Assembly (NCBI RefSeq): GCF_900446695.1
Contig: NZ_UAVP01000009.1
Span: 2,501-66,500, forward strand
Direction of reading: 5' to 3'
Length of the DNA: 64,000 bases
Origin: Capnocytophaga sputigena
GTDB lineage: Bacteria > Bacteroidota > Bacteroidia > Flavobacteriales > Flavobacteriaceae
Below are positions 52,104 to 64,000 of the stretch, piece after piece. The notes beneath the pieces were generated by a model. The model was not told where the DNA came from, did no database searches, and was given only the letters and a program-made list of their open reading frames with translations. Position 1 is the stretch's first letter, and each line of letters begins with the position of its first letter. A program made the translations under genes and the position numbers.

Positions 52104-54107
52104 TTATTTCCAAAGAATTACTAAGGTCTCTTCGGAGGATAGGCGGGCGGTGTTAGCTGTTGCACTTCCTCCCTTATCGGCAAAAACAACTGAAGGATTT
52201 ACTCCTTTGGGGCAGCGCAATGCTACTGTGGTAGCTTGTGGGCGTTTGTTGATGAGGATAGTAAGATATTGATTGCCTTTTTGCATTGTATACATTTGCA
52301 CTCCTTTTTGGTAAGTTTCAAACTGAAAAGGCACAGTGGGTTGTACTTCGGCGAGTAGCAAACGCGAAAGCGCTTCCCCTTTGCCACTTCGCAAAGCGCC
52401 CAACCCCAATAGCGATGGCAACCAAAAGGTCTCCCCCTTTACAAAGTGATGTCGCGTTGCCAATACATTATTTCCCTCTTGGGCAACTATTTGTCCTTGA
52501 GTATTGTAGATGCTGCCTTTCCAAAGATGGGCGGGCAGAGGTGCGTTTTGGTAATTTACACTGAAATCGGTAGGGAGGCATTTTACTTCTTTCAGTGCGC
52601 CCCCCAATACATCTTGTAGTGGAAAGCCCGTGTGATGTAGGGCAAACATATTTTCGTCGTAAAAAGCACTGAGTCCTTCCATAATCAGTTTGCCACCATT
52701 GCGTACAAAGTTGCGCAGGGGTTCCCAATAACGCGATGGGAGGCTTATTTGTCCTGATAAAATAATGGTTTCGCCTTTGTAAGAGGGCTTGTTCCAGTTG
52801 AACTCATCAAAGCACTGAAACTGACTATTGATACCGTTTTCAAGTAGGGTTTCGTACATTGCAAACGCCGATTTCATAGCACCTCCGGTATTTCTGCCCT
52901 CGTAATCATTGTTGGTATTATCATTTAGTTGCGCTTTCTTTTCTACCCAAAGCGTTTCGCGGGTATAGAGGATATGAATGTTGGCTACTACGGGTTTAAA
53001 TTTGCTACTGTTGATTTTCTGGAGTGTTTTGGCAACTTCGGAGGCAGCAGTGAGTCGGTCGGTAGGTTGGTTTTGGAAATCTACAAGCGCCCATTCACCT
53101 GCTTCATCACCCACAGCACGGGGGTTCAAGCACCAAAACAAGATGTGTTCAGCACCATTGCCAATGCTCGTCCACAGCCATTGGGTGATTTCTTCCTTGG
53201 TAGGGCAGAAGGCTTTATAACCACTATAAGTGTTGTTACCCCCTTGCAATTCGGTTACCCAAAAAGGCAATTCACCTGCTCCCGAACGTATGATAGCGCA
53301 ATTCGCCCCCAAAGCTGTAGCGTACTGATTCCTGTGAAGCATAGTGTAATGCCAACTGGGGTGAGCTGAAGCGCCTAACGAACTGAGGAAGTTGCGCCAA
53401 GCTGGGAAGTTGTATTCGGCAATATTGCTGAATATTTGGTGAGAATTGACGTGCAAATAGGCATTAGGGTCGTACTTTTTCACCTCGTTGGCAATCCATT
53501 GCAGGTACCAAGTGTTGTAGTGCAACAAGAATTGTTGAGGGGTAAAATCTACTATTTGTGGGTAGCCTTTGCTGTTGTAGGCAGTAGGTTGTAGTGTTTT
53601 GAGCCATTCACTTTTTTGAGCATTGGCAAAAGCATCATTAGGCACCCAACCCCCAGTGCCAGGTTCGTTCATCAACACCCAACCATAGAGGGCAGGTGAG
53701 GTTTTGAAATGGGTTACTACTTGCTTGATATAGGTAGCAATTTCTTGTAGATGTGACTGCGAATAAGGGTGTTTAAAGCCACCTAATGAATTGTCGGGGG
53801 CAGCGGGAAAGAGCGTGCCTACAATCTTTACATTGTACCGCTCAGCGGCTTTAAAAGCCTTGTCGAACAGCGAGAAATCCCAAGTACCATCGGGGTGCTT
53901 CATATAGTTCTCAAACATACGAATGCGGCAACAGTTCATTTGGTGCTCGCTGAGGAGTTTGAACCAAGTATTTATCTCCTCATCGGTTTGACCAGGCTCT
54001 ATGAACACCTGTGCACCAATGGGTGATACATAGGGTTGCGCTTTCACAGTGGTAGTGATGGAGGCAATCCCAAGGCATAAAAGGTATATACAATTTTTTA
54101 AAAACAT
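52104..54107 (-). CDS. Secreted GH42-like glycoside hydrolase (probable beta-galactosidase)
   Basis: 667 residues from the ATG at 54107, with a signal peptide (MFLKNCIYLLCLGIASITTT, cut near VKAQ). TIM-barrel: MNEPG with Glu148 as likely acid/base and WVTELQGG with Glu286 as likely nucleophile; FWCLNPRAVGDEAGEWALVD closes the barrel. A beta-galactosidase trimerisation-like domain (about residues 380-560: NIHILYTRETLW..., VRNGGKLIMEGLS) and a small C-terminal beta domain follow. The start is set by the promoter box at 54141-54148; longer frames to 54170 begin at or before it. Confidence 0.85.
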   Translation of the reverse strand: MFLKNCIYLLCLGIASITTTVKAQPYVSPIGAQVFIEPGQTDEEINTWFKLLSEHQMNCCRIRMFENYMKHPDGTWDFSLFDKAFKAAERYNVKIVGTLFPAAPDNSLGGFKHPYSQSHLQEIATYIKQVVTHFKTSPALYGWVLMNEPGTGGWVPNDAFANAQKSEWLKTLQPTAYNSKGYPQIVDFTPQQFLLHYNTWYLQWIANEVKKYDPNAYLHVNSHQIFSNIAEYNFPAWRNFLSSLGASAHPSWHYTMLHRNQYATALGANCAIIRSGAGELPFWVTELQGGNNTYSGYKAFCPTKEEITQWLWTSIGNGAEHILFWCLNPRAVGDEAGEWALVDFQNQPTDRLTAASEVAKTLQKINSSKFKPVVANIHILYTRETLWVEKKAQLNDNTNNDYEGRNTGGAMKSAFAMYETLLENGINSQFQCFDEFNWNKPSYKGETIILSGQISLPSRYWEPLRNFVRNGGKLIMEGLSAFYDENMFALHHTGFPLQDVLGGALKEVKCLPTDFSVNYQNAPLPAHLWKGSIYNTQGQIVAQEGNNVLATRHHFVKGETFWLPSLLGLGALRSGKGEALSRLLLAEVQPTVPFQFETYQKGVQMYTMQKGNQYLTILINKRPQATTVALRCPKGVNPSVVFADKGGSATANTARLSSEETLVILWK

Positions 54108-54140
54108 ACAAATACTTTTTTGGTGGTACATTTTGTGGTG

Positions 54141-54148
54141 CAAAGGTA
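54141..54148 (-). promoter_or_regulatory. Promoter -7 element of the GH42-like gene
   Basis: The minus strand reads TACCTTTG, 33 nt before the chosen ATG. No clear -33 element. A separate promoter here suggests that this gene is a target of the adjacent regulator. Confidence 0.5.
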
Positions 54149-54213
54149 AGGCGATAAAGCATTTATCCACTTATCTTTTCTTTTATAAAACTTATCAAAT
54201 TAGCTTATACACT

Positions 54214-57200
54214 TCACTTTTCACTTTCTCCTTTCAAATACTCTCTCGGTGAGGCATTGTAGAACTTCTTAAACGAGCGACTGAAATTCGATAACTCTTG
54301 GTATCCGACCTTATAGGCTACTTCCGAGATGTTCAAATTACCTTGCTTCATCAGTTGGGCAGCAGCGGTCATACGTATTTGTACAATCACGTTGTAAGGG
54401 GTGGTGTTCATAATGGCTTTTACCTTTTTGAAGAGCTGGTTAGTGCTCATATTTAGGGCATCGGCGAGAGCATTGATACCAAACTCGGGGTCGCTGAGGT
54501 GTTCCATTACAATGTTGTTCACTTTATCTACAAACTCTTTTTTCCAAGGTTGCCCAATGAGTTTTTCGCGGTACACATTCAGGTTAGGGGAGGAACTGTA
54601 CTGTTCCCACAGCTTCTTGCGCGAAAGCAGTATATTTTCGATGCGCTTGCTGAGGATTTTAGCCGAAAAAGGTTTGGTGATATAGTCTTCCACTCCCAAA
54701 CTGTACCCCTCTACCACTTGCGATTCCTTGTCTAAGGCAGTGAGCAGAATGATAGGGATATGGTTTGTTTTTTCGTTGGCGCGCAGTTCTTTTACCATTG
54801 AAATGCCATCGCGTTTGGGCATCATAATATCCGATACGATAAGGTCGGGGATGTGGGCGATTGCCAACTCTAAGCCTTCTTCGCCGTCGCGTGCCAAGAG
54901 TACGTGGAAATGTTCGCTGAGGATGTGCTGTATATAATCGCGCATATCGTCGTTGTCTTCCACCACCAAAATAGTCTCTTCCTTGTCAGTTGCATTTTCT
55001 TGCGGCGTTATTTCTTTCACCGCTTGGGTAGTGTCTATCTGTTGCAAGGTGATAGAAGCCTCGTCGTGGAGTTGTGGCACATCTAAAATAGGCAACAATA
55101 CCGTGAAGGTAGCCCCTTGTTTTTCTTCACTTTCCACCTCTATATGCCCTTGGTGTAGGTCGACGAGGTCTTTGGTAAAAGCGAGCCCTAAGCCAGCGCC
55201 CTCGTTGTGGATTTCTTTTTGGCGTTTGCCTTGCAAGAAAGCGGTAAAGAGCTGTTTTTGTTCTTCTTTGGAGATGCCAATGCCTGTATCGGCTATCTTT
55301 ATTTGCAAAAACTTCTGCTGGTTTTGCATCACAGTGGCAATAAGCACCGTGATAGCACCTTTTTCGGGGGTGTATTGGAACGCATTCCCGATGAGATTGT
55401 AGAGAATTTTGTCTAATTTATCGGCATCAAAAGGCATCCACAAGCTGGGCATTGTACTTTTGATAGTGTATTGTATTTGTTTTTCTAAAGCCAGATAAGC
55501 AAAGGTTTCACTCACCCCTTTCACAAATTTCACTACATCGTCGTACTGTAAATTCAGCTCTAATTTGTTCTTTTCTAACTTTCTAAAATCGAGTAATTGG
55601 TTGATGAGGCGCATCAGTTTTTGGGCGTTGCGCAACATCATTGTATATATCTCTTTGTGCTGTTTAGGAGAATTCTCATCATCTACCATTTGGTTTAGCG
55701 GACCTACAATGAGCGAAAGCGGTGTTTTGAACTCGTGAGAGATGTTAGAGAAAAAATTGGTTTTCATCTCGTTGATTTCGTACATACGCTGGGCTTCCAA
55801 TTGCGAGATGCGCAGGTTCTGCTTGTCTCTTTCCTTGATGGTGTAATACTTCACGATAAGCACGAGCAAGCCCACCCCCAGCAGGGCATAGAGGATATAA
55901 GCCCAAGTTGTTCGCCAAAGCGGAGGTGCTACTACTATCTTAATTGTAGAGGGTTTTTCGCTCCACACCCCATCGTTGTTAGTGGCTTTTACTTTGAAAA
56001 TGTAAGTGCCTGGGTTGAGGTTTGTATAGGTAGCGATACGCTCGGAAGTGTCGTAAATCCAATCGCTGTCGAAACCTTCGAGCATATAGGCGTATTGGTT
56101 TTTGAAAGAAGCGCGGTAGTTCAATGCCGAAAAACGGAACGATATTACCGATTGCCAATGTTTGAGGTGAATGCTTTGAGTCTCATCTATCACCTCGCTG
56201 AGCACCCCGCCTTCTTCTGGTCGTACCGATTTGTTGAATATTTGAAAATCGGAAATTACTACTTTGGGTTGGGTTTGGTTAAGGGTAAGCTGTTGAGGAT
56301 AGAAAGTATTAAAACCGTCTTTTCCTCCAATGAGCAACTCGCCGTCTTTGGCTTGTGCAAAAGCTCCTAATTGAAAGCCCGAATTTTGCAAGCCGTCGTA
56401 CTCGTTGAATACTTGAAACTGTTGGCTTTTTGGGGTGTATTTCAGTATTTCAGAAGGGGTACTCATCCACAGATTGCCACTGTTGTCTTCTGCCAAACCG
56501 AAAATAGGGTCGCCATAGTCGGTGCCTTTACGGCGAATGAGTTCAAAGCGTTCGGTTTTCTTGTCGAACTTGTGTAGCCCTCCTTTGGTGCCTATCCACA
56601 AGGTGCCGTCTTTGCTCTCGTGAATAGCCGTAATAAAGTCGTTGCTCAGGGAGTGTGTGTTGTTTTTTAGGGCTGTATAGGTGTGTTTGAGTTTTAGGTC
56701 GCGGGTGTAACAACGCAAGCCTTTTTCGGTGCCTACCCACAAAAGCAGGTCTTGGTCGCGGTGAATTACGTGGGTTTTATCTTCGGGGTAGATAATGTTT
56801 TTACTTTCGAATAGCGGGGTAAAAACGCCCGTAGCGGGCTGGTAGTTGATTGCCCCCAACTCGGTAGCAAGCCAAAAGGAATGATCCCAATCTTTGGTAA
56901 TTTGATAGATGTTGCGGTAGGTGTAGTTCGTACCGTTAGGCACGGGAATGGGCACTTGACTAAAACTGTTGGACGAAGGGTTGTACTTAATGAGGTAATT
57001 GGCGTAGTTGCCTATCCAAATATTGCCTTCGGCATCTTCACAAAAAGCCTGATAGAGCTGAGTATTGGGGTTGTAGGATTGGTTGCTAAAAGCGGTGAGT
57101 GTCTTTCTATCAGGGTTGAGTTTATCAATATGGTTTAAGCCACCTATCCAGAGGTTGCCTTTGCTGTCCTTAAAGATAGCGCGCACTTGTTTTTCCGAAA

Positions 57201-58257
57201 GAAAATTCTTGTATCTCACCCATTTGAATTGGGCAGGGGTAGGGCTAAAATAATAAATCCCTGAGGCGGTACTCACCCACATCAGTTGGCTTTTATCTCG
57301 GTAGATGTGATTCACACTTTCATTAGCGAGTTGCAAGTTTTGCAAGTCGGTAATGGTGTGAGTGTTTTTGTTGAGGAGTTTGATACCCTCGTTAGTCTCT
57401 ATCCAAATGTTGTGCTGACCGTCATCGGCAACCGAAAGCACATTCATATTGTGTGTGCAATGGGTCGCACCACACACCGCATAACGTTGGTAGTTTTTTG
57501 TTTTTTCATTTAAGCTATACAAACCACCGTGAGCCGATGATACCCAAACCGTGCCTTCTGGGTCTTTGTAGAGGTTGAAAATGTGCTTGCATACCTTCTC
57601 ATCAGTGTCGTTTGTATACCAATAAGGGTGTAGTTCAAATTGTTTTTCCTTGCGGTTAAAGCTATACACCCCGCCACCCCACGAACTGAGGATGAGCGTG
57701 CCATTGGTCGCTACCATACCCGTAAGGGCGTTGTTCAGGGGTTGGGAAGTGCCTTTTTCTCGAACGTCATAATGAGTAAAAACTCCTGTTTTGGGGTTGA
57801 GCATATCCAGTCCGCCGCGGTCTACGGCTATCCAAATCATACCCGCCTCGTCCTCTACTATGCCCGCTACATCGTTATAGCTAAGGCTATTACTCCCTTT
57901 TTGATGTTTGTAGGTGGTGAAGATACCCGTGCGCAGGTTCAGTTTGCTGAGTCCTTCGCCTTTTAAGCCAATCCAAAGGTTGTGCTGACTGTCTTCAAAC
58001 AAACACCTGATAGAGTTCCCTGCCAGACTGTTTTTCTGGGTGCTATTGTGCTTATACACAGTGATATCATAACCGTCGAACTTGTGCAATCCGTCATCAG
58101 TGCCTATCCATATAAAGCCTTTTGAGTCCTGCAACATACTGGTTACCTCATTGCTTACCAATCCGTTGTGAGTGGTGATTTTGGATAGATACGCCCAGTC
58201 CTGCGCTGAGAGCAACGCAGGAAGTAACGCCCATATTATGTAGAGGAGTTTTCTCAT
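54214..58257 (-). CDS. Hybrid two-component system sensor/regulator (HTCS)
   Basis: 1347 residues combining a whole signalling pathway in one membrane protein, as is usual for glycan-utilisation clusters in Bacteroidota. A signal peptide is followed by about 14 Reg_prop propeller repeats (WIGTDDGLHKFD type, residues 30-670) and a Y_Y_Y domain (690-770) for ligand binding in the periplasm. A membrane helix lies near 783-803. The histidine kinase core has His841 (SNISHEFKTPL) and an ATP-binding domain (GNAFQYTPEKG, DTGIGI, GAGLGLAF). The receiver has Asp1143 (VSDIMMP). An AraC-type helix-turn-helix ends the protein (about 1240-1345). It should sense a breakdown product of the target glycan and activate the neighbouring hydrolase genes. 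Confidence 0.97.
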   Translation of the reverse strand: MRKLLYIIWALLPALLSAQDWAYLSKITTHNGLVSNEVTSMLQDSKGFIWIGTDDGLHKFDGYDITVYKHNSTQKNSLAGNSIRCLFEDSQHNLWIGLKGEGLSKLNLRTGIFTTYKHQKGSNSLSYNDVAGIVEDEAGMIWIAVDRGGLDMLNPKTGVFTHYDVREKGTSQPLNNALTGMVATNGTLILSSWGGGVYSFNRKEKQFELHPYWYTNDTDEKVCKHIFNLYKDPEGTVWVSSAHGGLYSLNEKTKNYQRYAVCGATHCTHNMNVLSVADDGQHNIWIETNEGIKLLNKNTHTITDLQNLQLANESVNHIYRDKSQLMWVSTASGIYYFSPTPAQFKWVRYKNFLSEKQVRAIFKDSKGNLWIGGLNHIDKLNPDRKTLTAFSNQSYNPNTQLYQAFCEDAEGNIWIGNYANYLIKYNPSSNSFSQVPIPVPNGTNYTYRNIYQITKDWDHSFWLATELGAINYQPATGVFTPLFESKNIIYPEDKTHVIHRDQDLLLWVGTEKGLRCYTRDLKLKHTYTALKNNTHSLSNDFITAIHESKDGTLWIGTKGGLHKFDKKTERFELIRRKGTDYGDPIFGLAEDNSGNLWMSTPSEILKYTPKSQQFQVFNEYDGLQNSGFQLGAFAQAKDGELLIGGKDGFNTFYPQQLTLNQTQPKVVISDFQIFNKSVRPEEGGVLSEVIDETQSIHLKHWQSVISFRFSALNYRASFKNQYAYMLEGFDSDWIYDTSERIATYTNLNPGTYIFKVKATNNDGVWSEKPSTIKIVVAPPLWRTTWAYILYALLGVGLLVLIVKYYTIKERDKQNLRISQLEAQRMYEINEMKTNFFSNISHEFKTPLSLIVGPLNQMVDDENSPKQHKEIYTMMLRNAQKLMRLINQLLDFRKLEKNKLELNLQYDDVVKFVKGVSETFAYLALEKQIQYTIKSTMPSLWMPFDADKLDKILYNLIGNAFQYTPEKGAITVLIATVMQNQQKFLQIKIADTGIGISKEEQKQLFTAFLQGKRQKEIHNEGAGLGLAFTKDLVDLHQGHIEVESEEKQGATFTVLLPILDVPQLHDEASITLQQIDTTQAVKEITPQENATDKEETILVVEDNDDMRDYIQHILSEHFHVLLARDGEEGLELAIAHIPDLIVSDIMMPKRDGISMVKELRANEKTNHIPIILLTALDKESQVVEGYSLGVEDYITKPFSAKILSKRIENILLSRKKLWEQYSSSPNLNVYREKLIGQPWKKEFVDKVNNIVMEHLSDPEFGINALADALNMSTNQLFKKVKAIMNTTPYNVIVQIRMTAAAQLMKQGNLNISEVAYKVGYQELSNFSRSFKKFYNASPREYLKGESEK

Positions 58258-58278
58258 TTTTTCAAATCTGCTAATTTT

Positions 58279-61341
<3,063 letters not shown>

Positions 61342-61359
61342 TTATTATTTTATGGTTTG

Positions 61360-62760
61360 TTATTCTTCTAAAATCACTACTATTGAACGTTTGAAAGCTG
61401 GAATCAAAGCCTTGTTATTTTCAATAGGTATATGTCGTTTCCAATTGTCAGTCCAAGGATTGTATATACTGTAATGCGTATATTTGTTGTTGATATGGCT
61501 GAGGGGTATTTCAAAATTGCGTTTTATTTCGGCAGGATGCCCATCGCGCAATTCTGTTTTCCAATTATTAGCAAGGTCTCTGCACCACAGAATTGTTTTG
61601 GTTTTTCCTTGTAAGCCATAACAATTCACATTCATTGAGCGAAATGAAAAAGGTTGCATTACTTCCTTTATAGGGTCAATGCCTTCAATAGCATTTTTGA
61701 AACGCCCAAAGTGATACCACAATTGGTTAGGCTCGATATAATGATCCCAATGCCAAGTATTGCCTGAACCTGCACTGCCACAAAAGAAAGGCGCAAAAAT
61801 AAAATCGTGTAATAAGATGCCTTCTGTATCTTTGGGATAAAATGTTGAGGGGCCTGCGTGGTTGGGCTGTACTGCGCCAATCTCATTAATGACAATAGGC
61901 TTGGGGTTTTCTTTCGTAAATTCTAATCCGATATTTACAGCATTGCTCACTAATGAATCAATTGCTCCTTTTACGACAGGATATTGCTGCCACTTGTCGC
62001 CCTCGTCTAAATAACGGTGAATACTCAAAAAATCGTTATTAGGGATGGCAGCTAACTTTTTGTAGTAGTCGTCCATATAAGGGGCGTGCATACTGCCTAA
62101 GGTTTGGGTAACCAACTGATTAGGGCATAACTTTTTCACCTTGCCGAGCATCTCTTTGGTGAAAGGTAGCCACTCTGTTTCGGGGACTACTGCATCTATT
62201 TCATTCCACAGTTCCCAACCGTAGAAATATGGGTGGTTTGCACATTTTTTGGCTATTGTTGAAAGGCGTTTTAAGTAGGACTTTTTGCCTTTTTTAGTAC
62301 TTACATATTCGCTTACATTCTTGAACTTGGTCGCTAACGCCTGACTGTTACACCAAGAAGCCTCAGGTGAGATGTTTTTGGAGATAGTTCGCAAGTGATG
62401 CAGGGTAAATTTGATATAAATATGATATTTTTCTGCAAGTTGTAGCAATTGTTCTATACGTGCTAACTTCTCGGGGTTGTACTTGCCTTCTTTTTGGTCT
62501 TCTATCTCTAAAAAATCGGTGCTTACCCATATACGCATCGCATTTCCGCTATTTTCGGCAAAGTGTTTAAAGTAGTTTTCAGCTTCTTCAAAGTTTTGGA
62601 TAGGCAGATAGTTGGTGCTAATAGGAATCCACGTCGCGCCGTTTTTTTCAAAATAGCGCGGGTGGGTTTTGCTCACTGTTATATTTGCTTGCGAAAAGCC
62701 CAGTGCTCCACACAAGCAAAGTAGCCAAAGCAGTATTTTAGATAGTTTTATGTTAAACAT
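61360..62760 (-). CDS. Secreted GH5-like glycoside hydrolase
   Basis: 466 residues from the ATG at 62760 (an upstream ATG at 62775 is also possible). Signal peptide ends at GFSQA. The (beta/alpha)8 barrel of clan GH-A shows HPRYFEKNGATWIPI, MRIWVSTDF, LWNEID with Glu187 (acid/base) and INEIGAVQ with Glu293 (nucleophile). It resembles mannanase- or cellulase-type GH5 enzymes, but the substrate is not clear. Probably cotranscribed with the GH2 gene after it. Confidence 0.8.
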   Translation of the reverse strand: MFNIKLSKILLWLLCLCGALGFSQANITVSKTHPRYFEKNGATWIPISTNYLPIQNFEEAENYFKHFAENSGNAMRIWVSTDFLEIEDQKEGKYNPEKLARIEQLLQLAEKYHIYIKFTLHHLRTISKNISPEASWCNSQALATKFKNVSEYVSTKKGKKSYLKRLSTIAKKCANHPYFYGWELWNEIDAVVPETEWLPFTKEMLGKVKKLCPNQLVTQTLGSMHAPYMDDYYKKLAAIPNNDFLSIHRYLDEGDKWQQYPVVKGAIDSLVSNAVNIGLEFTKENPKPIVINEIGAVQPNHAGPSTFYPKDTEGILLHDFIFAPFFCGSAGSGNTWHWDHYIEPNQLWYHFGRFKNAIEGIDPIKEVMQPFSFRSMNVNCYGLQGKTKTILWCRDLANNWKTELRDGHPAEIKRNFEIPLSHINNKYTHYSIYNPWTDNWKRHIPIENNKALIPAFKRSIVVILEE

Positions 62761-62863
62761 TTTTTTACAAATCAAGAATTTATTTAAATCTCCTACAAAT
62801 CATACGAATTGTGATATATAAAATAATAGCTTCTAAGAATTTATTTTCTGGTGTTTGTTTCGA

Positions 62864-62908
62864 GGGCGTTTGTTTTGGGCGTTTGTTTTGGGCGTTTGCA
62901 AAACGCCC
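62864..62908. repeat. GGGCGTTTGTTTT tandem repeat and palindrome
   Basis: Two 13-bp units (62864-62889) lead into GGGCGTTTGCAAAACGCCC (62890-62908), a palindrome also found at 11262-11280. The sequence to 62963 repeats, in reverse, the region after 11218 (TGATTACTCTGATTATCAAT). No gene between 62776 and 62993. Confidence 0.85.
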
Positions 62909-62993
62909 CTACACAACATACCCTAAAAGTGATTGATTATCAGAGTAATCAACTTTACCAAAGTCTAAAACTTTGGCAAAGTGTAGCGACTTT

Positions 62994-64000
62994 TCACTTT
63001 TCACTTTTCACTATTATTTGTGCTTCTTTTAGACCTTCGGCAGTAGCGCGCAATTGCAGTTTGTCACCTTTTTCACCTGAGCGGATAATCACTTGGCATT
63101 TGCCATTGAAAAGTTTGCGCTCTACACGTTCTCCTTTGGCAAAAGCGTCTTTCTCGTGCGAACTGGGATCGCCATTGCCCACGCCTGCTATGGTGGCATC
63201 ACCTATGAGTTCAAACTGAATTAGGTTGTGAGCATCAGGTACTTCTCGCCCTTTTTTATCTACAACACTCACGTTCACCACTACGGCATCTTGTCTGCCT
63301 GCTCTCAGCTTTGTTTTATGAGGGCTGAGCACAATCGCAAAAGGATTTTCGGTAGTAGTAACTTCGGTAGTAACCCGCTTTCCATTCTTAGTGCCTACGG
63401 CTTTCAGCGTACCTTTTTCGTAGGGTACATCCCAATTCAAATGCCCAAAAGTAGGTGTTTTTTGTTTACCAAGCGACTTTCCGTTTAAGAAAAGTTCTAC
63501 TTCTTCGGTATTGCCATAGACCCACACTTTTACCACAGTGCCTTGGGGCAGGTTGAGATTCCAATGAGGAGCTATGTGCAATACAGGCATTTCACCCCAC
63601 TGGGCTTTGTAGTAGTAATACACGTTCTTAGGGAAACCACACACATCCATTACCCCGAAATGCGAACTGATATTAGGCCACGCAAAGGGAGTAGGCTCTC
63701 CGCGATAGTCGAAGCCCGTCCATACAAAACCGCCCATAAAACGAGGGTCGTTAGCCGTTGTGCTGTACCATTGCTGTGCTTGTGATGCCCAACTGGGATA
63801 ACTCTTGTCTTGGTCGAGTAGGTAAGCGCGGAGGGTATCGGCTACAAAATGACCGCTGTAACCACCTGCTTTGTCGAGAACGATTTCTGGCAAATATACC
63901 CCTCGAGTACCCACGGTGCTGGCTACTTCGGTACCGATGATAGGTTGGTTAGGGTGTGCTTTCTCATAATCGGTAAGCCCATAGAGGTTGTAATTGAAGC
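62994..64000 (-). CDS. GH2 beta-galactosidase, C-terminal part (cut by window edge)
   Basis: The frame is open from the window's right edge. It begins in the catalytic barrel: PIIGTEVASTVGTRG carries the likely nucleophile Glu, and GGFVWTGFDYRGEP the end of the barrel. A glycine-rich DUF4982-like domain follows (VKVWVYGNTEEVELFLNGKSLG), then an Ig-like C-terminal domain (KTKLRAGRQDAVVVNVSVVD, GDATIAGVGNGDPSSHE). This domain order is that of the shorter GH2 enzymes of Bacteroidota, distinct from the LacZ type at 58279. It lies upstream of the GH5-like gene on the same strand, with 233 bases of repeats between. Confidence 0.93.
   Translation of the reverse strand, partial: FNYNLYGLTDYEKAHPNQPIIGTEVASTVGTRGVYLPEIVLDKAGGYSGHFVADTLRAYLLDQDKSYPSWASQAQQWYSTTANDPRFMGGFVWTGFDYRGEPTPFAWPNISSHFGVMDVCGFPKNVYYYYKAQWGEMPVLHIAPHWNLNLPQGTVVKVWVYGNTEEVELFLNGKSLGKQKTPTFGHLNWDVPYEKGTLKAVGTKNGKRVTTEVTTTENPFAIVLSPHKTKLRAGRQDAVVVNVSVVDKKGREVPDAHNLIQFELIGDATIAGVGNGDPSSHEKDAFAKGERVERKLFNGKCQVIIRSGEKGDKLQLRATAEGLKEAQIIVKSEK

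Noticed and set aside
54108-54170. Longer N-terminus for the GH42-like protein
   Set aside because: The extra codons overlap the TACCTTTG promoter box, and the signal peptide starts at 54107.
62864-62908. GGGCGTTTGTTTT units as CRISPR or regulatory iterons
   Set aside because: They are short and contiguous, and they run into a palindrome shared with another intergenic site, so a dispersed repeat explains them.

Overview
The window looks like a chromosomal segment of a member of the Bacteroidota, most likely an oral Flavobacteriaceae of the Capnocytophaga type. The clues are low G+C, many promoters of the Bacteroidota form (TTTG, 19-20 nt, TAnnTTTG), a long type II-C Cas9, a hybrid two-component regulator next to glycoside hydrolases, and very AU-rich ribosome-binding regions. 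The genus is inferred from general resemblance, not from a database search.

Layout. 1-200: the end of a ribosomal RNA operon (5S rRNA and terminator). 312-5140: a minimal type II-C CRISPR system with a tracrRNA divergent from cas9, cas9 itself, and an array of three repeats and two spacers. No cas1 or cas2 is present. A fourth, solitary repeat at 6323-6367 is fused to the broken end of a sulfatase remnant. 6442-17735: housekeeping and envelope genes (GlsB-type protein, YtxH/holin/small-protein trio, DUF3127 protein with an SSB-like tail, aat, threonine aldolase, ZIP transporter, MORN-repeat protein, tRNA-Gln, thyA, an esterase-like protein, rfbC), with a broken 100-bp duplication around a possible immunity-like gene. 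17853-19851: tRNA-His and two proteins of unknown function.

19925-46626 is a surface-polysaccharide locus, almost entirely on the minus strand. Read in transcription order it begins with ugd behind a good promoter. It continues with a sugar epimerase and then the complete CDP-3,6-dideoxyhexose pathway (ferredoxin reductase E3, ddhA, ddhB, the E1 dehydrase ddhC, a 5-epimerase-like and a 4-reductase-like gene). Wzx, seven glycosyltransferases, wecB and a Wzy/EpsG-like polymerase follow. A second block has two GT2 enzymes, a WbsX-like enzyme, a frameshifted O-acyltransferase, gmd and fcl, and so adds GDP-fucose. The genes overlap or abut, as expected for one long operon. The predicted product is a capsule or O-antigen-like glycan carrying fucose, a uronic acid and a 3,6-dideoxyhexose, perhaps L-ascarylose.

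46705-48015 is rimO. 48575-64000 holds a lone glycosyltransferase and then a glycan-foraging cluster on the minus strand: sialate O-acetylesterase, a GH42-like enzyme, a hybrid two-component sensor/regulator, a LacZ-type GH2 beta-galactosidase, a GH5-like enzyme and a second GH2 enzyme cut by the window edge. No SusC/SusD pair lies in the window. Dispersed intergenic repeats (G-rich tracts, a 100-120 bp element carrying a hairpin, GGGCGTTT palindromes) occur between many genes.

The most interesting observations are: every CRISPR repeat contains a consensus-spaced Bacteroidota promoter; a solitary repeat sits at a gene breakpoint; the tracrRNA contains an 8-nt mimic of the repeat's 5' end; and the CDP-dideoxyhexose pathway is complete, with diagnostic E1 residues in place.
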